Source of the DNA: Eubacterium sp.
GTDB lineage: Bacteria; Bacillota_A; Clostridia; Lachnospirales; Lachnospiraceae
NCBI GenBank assembly: GCA_024687845.1
Contig: JAILEL010000470.1
Coordinates: forward strand, 1 to 7,912
Direction: 5' to 3'
DNA length: 7,912 nucleotides
Positions 6,665 to 7,912 of this stretch are shown piece after piece (position 1 is the stretch's first letter; each line of letters starts with the position of its first letter). A program made the position numbers and the translations under genes. The notes beneath the pieces are model-generated. The model was not told the DNA's origin, did not search any database, and saw only the letters and a program-made list of their open reading frames with translations.

Positions 6665-7500
6665 TGTCTGGTTCAACTATATTTGTTGGTTCCATCCTTG
6701 TCCTTCTCTTTGTCCTCAGTATAGTAGCAGAAGTTATAGCGAGATCAAAGAGACTTAAGGGTAAAGTAGGGGAAGAACTGATTGAAGGAATTCTTGAAAA
6801 ATTAAATAAGAAAGTATATGGAAAGATTCTTAAGAATGTATATATTCCCAAAAATGATTCTGAATCTTCAGAGATAGACGTTGTTTATATAACTACGAAG
6901 GGTATTTTTGTGATTGAAAGTAAAAATCTTTCTGGATGGATATTTGGAAAAGAAAAAGAACAGTACTGGACTTCTACTTTGCCAGCAGGAAGGGGCAAAT
7001 CCATAAAGAATAAGTTTTATAATCCAATAAAGCAGAATGAAAGTCATATACGGTATCTTAAATCATATCTAAAACAGTTTTATGAGGATAAGGACTTTAA
7101 CATATTTTCTCTAATAGTCTTTTCTGATCGTTGTGAACTGAAGTCCATCCCTTATTCCAACTCTCATACCATAATCCAAAGAAATGAGCTTTATAGAACC
7201 GTAAATAGTATTCTAAAGAAGGAAGAACTATCGCTTACAAGTACTCAGGTCGAAGAAATATATGGAAAATTAGAGGGATTAACTAAGGTAGATAGGGAAA
7301 TAAAACAAGCACATATAGACAATATAAAAGAAAATTATATTTCTGATCAGATTCCGACGAATAAATCAACGGACCTAATATGTCCTCTTTGCGGAAACAA
7401 ATTAGTTATGAGGACTGCAAAGATGGGGAATAGGGCAGGGAAAAGATTCTATGGTTGTAGTGGATATCCAAAATGTAGATATATTAAGAATATTGACTAA
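6664..7500 (+). CDS. Membrane-anchored NERD-domain protein with a topoisomerase-type zinc ribbon
   Basis: 278 residues. Residues 5-27 form one hydrophobic segment (TIFVGSILVLLFVLSIVAEV), likely an N-terminal anchor with the rest in the cytoplasm. Residues about 33-150 are a nuclease-related domain (NERD): GKVGEEL at 33-39, EIDVVYITTKGIFVIESKN at 70-88. D72, E85 and K87 match the D...ExK core of the PD-(D/E)XK nuclease fold. The C-terminus carries a four-cysteine ribbon, C240-x2-C243 and C265-x5-C271, with the F-x-GCSGYPKC pattern of the topoisomerase I zinc domain, which binds single-stranded DNA in that enzyme. Nuclease or DNA-processing activity is inferred; NERD proteins are poorly characterised. 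The frame is intact and all expected motif residues are present. It is the best-conserved gene in the right-hand cluster. Confidence 0.9.
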   Translation: MSGSTIFVGSILVLLFVLSIVAEVIARSKRLKGKVGEELIEGILEKLNKKVYGKILKNVYIPKNDSESSEIDVVYITTKGIFVIESKNLSGWIFGKEKEQYWTSTLPAGRGKSIKNKFYNPIKQNESHIRYLKSYLKQFYEDKDFNIFSLIVFSDRCELKSIPYSNSHTIIQRNELYRTVNSILKKEELSLTSTQVEEIYGKLEGLTKVDREIKQAHIDNIKENYISDQIPTNKSTDLICPLCGNKLVMRTAKMGNRAGKRFYGCSGYPKCRYIKNID

Positions 7501-7524
7501 CTGAGACATTTTTAATGTTTTAGT
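7500..7524 (+). terminator. Hairpin immediately after the NERD stop codon
   Basis: ACTGAGACATT (7500-7510) pairs with AATGTTTTAGT (7514-7524): 11 pairs, two of them G-U in RNA, around a TTT loop. It starts on the last base of the NERD stop codon. The stem is AT-rich and is followed by CTTATG with no T-tract, so termination would be weak. It also sits just upstream of the ATG at 7528 and could occlude that start. Confidence 0.4.
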
Positions 7525-7527
7525 CTT

Positions 7528-7743
7528 ATGAATAAAGCATATCTTGAAATGCTCGCTCAGTTTATTGAAGAATGTGATCTGAATCCGGACATTTATATTG
7601 AAAAGATGGATGAAGAGAGCCTTAAGGCGGCACAAGACTATATCAAAGGTCATAAAGGCATTTTTGATCCGGTAAAAGCTTCCGGCTCAATGACCATCGC
7701 CTCAGATCTTTTTATAGCCATGCTCGGGCATACCGTGGAATAG
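7528..7743 (+). CDS. 71-residue protein of unknown function
   Basis: ATG 7528 to TAG 7741-7743. The product (MNKAYLEMLAQFIEECDLN at the start, IYIEKMDEESLKAAQDYI in the middle, IASDLFIAMLGHTVE at the end) is acidic, helical and soluble, and its composition is that of a real protein. No ribosome binding site is visible upstream; instead the hairpin at 7500-7524 abuts the start. It may therefore be translated poorly, start elsewhere, or be a gene fragment. Another frame running past its stop (7743 to TAA 7815) reads TLRICEEMGFISYRENREV, which hints that the original gene was longer and has shifted frame. No family recognised. Confidence 0.5.
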   Translation: MNKAYLEMLAQFIEECDLNPDIYIEKMDEESLKAAQDYIKGHKGIFDPVKASGSMTIASDLFIAMLGHTVE

Positions 7744-7849
7744 GGACACTGAGGATATGTGAAGAAATGGGATTTATTTCTTATAGAGAAAATAGAGAAG
7801 TAGATATTGAAATTTAAAGATATTATTTGGAACAAAAGGAAACTAAATT

Positions 7850-7912
7850 ATGTCTCACTCACATCAGCTCACAGAAAACTCAATATTAGGAGGACGGTAC
7901 AGGATAGTTAAA
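7850..7912 (+). CDS. Start of a probable Ser/Thr protein kinase (partial)
   Basis: ATG 7850 follows AAAGGA (7835-7840) with a 9-base spacing, and the frame is open to the right edge. Only 21 residues are visible: MSHSHQLTENSIL, then GGRYRIVK. The pattern L-x-x-RY-x-IVK after a short polar leader is how bacterial Hanks-type kinases usually begin, directly before the glycine-rich ATP loop. That loop and the catalytic motifs lie outside the window, so the call rests on a short match. Confidence 0.5.
   Translation, partial: MSHSHQLTENSILGGRYRIVK

Noticed and set aside
6633..6851. Minus-strand 72-aa ORF
   Set aside because: Antisense to the start of the clearly real NERD gene.
7402..7835. Minus-strand ORFs of 83 and 61 aa
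   Set aside because: Antisense to the zinc ribbon of the NERD gene and to the 71-aa ORF; no supporting signals.

Overview
The window is low-G+C DNA that most resembles a Gram-positive gut or rumen Clostridia genome, probably Lachnospiraceae (Butyrivibrio/Eubacterium/Roseburia relatives). This is an inference from AT-rich codon use, strong AGGAGG-type ribosome binding sites, a secreted protein with tandem DUF6273-type domains followed by Ig-like repeats, an HTH/P-loop/CYTH fusion and a WYL-type regulator head. All supported genes lie on the + strand. I see no tRNA, rRNA, CRISPR array, transposase or integrase.

The left part (1-5054) is decaying. It starts with the 3' end of a SEC-C zinc-motif protein (ends 134). 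A small unrecognised gene follows (138-496), broken by an in-frame TAG and a probable frameshift. Next is a large secreted surface protein (570-3041) with a signal peptide, two DUF6273-like domains, an Asn/Ser/Pro linker, two Ig-like repeats and an Fn3-like end. It is interrupted by TGA at 666 and TAA at 2385. A 355-base gap follows, with a long hairpin directly after the stop codon and a wide inverted repeat. Then comes a one-gene fusion of an XRE HTH, a P-loop kinase-like domain and a CYTH triphosphate tunnel domain (3397-4701), interrupted by TAG at 3967, and a small AGGAGG-led gene (4716) whose frame also runs through TAA 4875 and TAG 4911 to 5054. The frames on both sides of each stop remain coherent, so these look like recent nonsense mutations (or errors in the assembly) rather than old relics.

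The right part (5120-7912) is intact. A good extended -10 promoter (5120-5147) precedes a tightly spaced gene set: a 92-aa winged-helix protein equal to only the head of a WYL regulator, a secreted lysine-rich protein, a 50-aa ORF that overlaps the next start (TAATG), a membrane-anchored NERD-domain protein with a topoisomerase-type zinc ribbon, and a 71-aa unknown. The window ends in the first 21 codons of what looks like a Ser/Thr protein kinase.

The points most worth following up are the run of nonsense codons, the two hypervariable, diversity-generating-retroelement-like cores in the surface protein, the HTH/P-loop/CYTH fusion, and the WYL-head/secreted/small-ORF/NERD cluster as a possible accessory (perhaps defence-linked) operon. 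The last is a hypothesis from gene content only.
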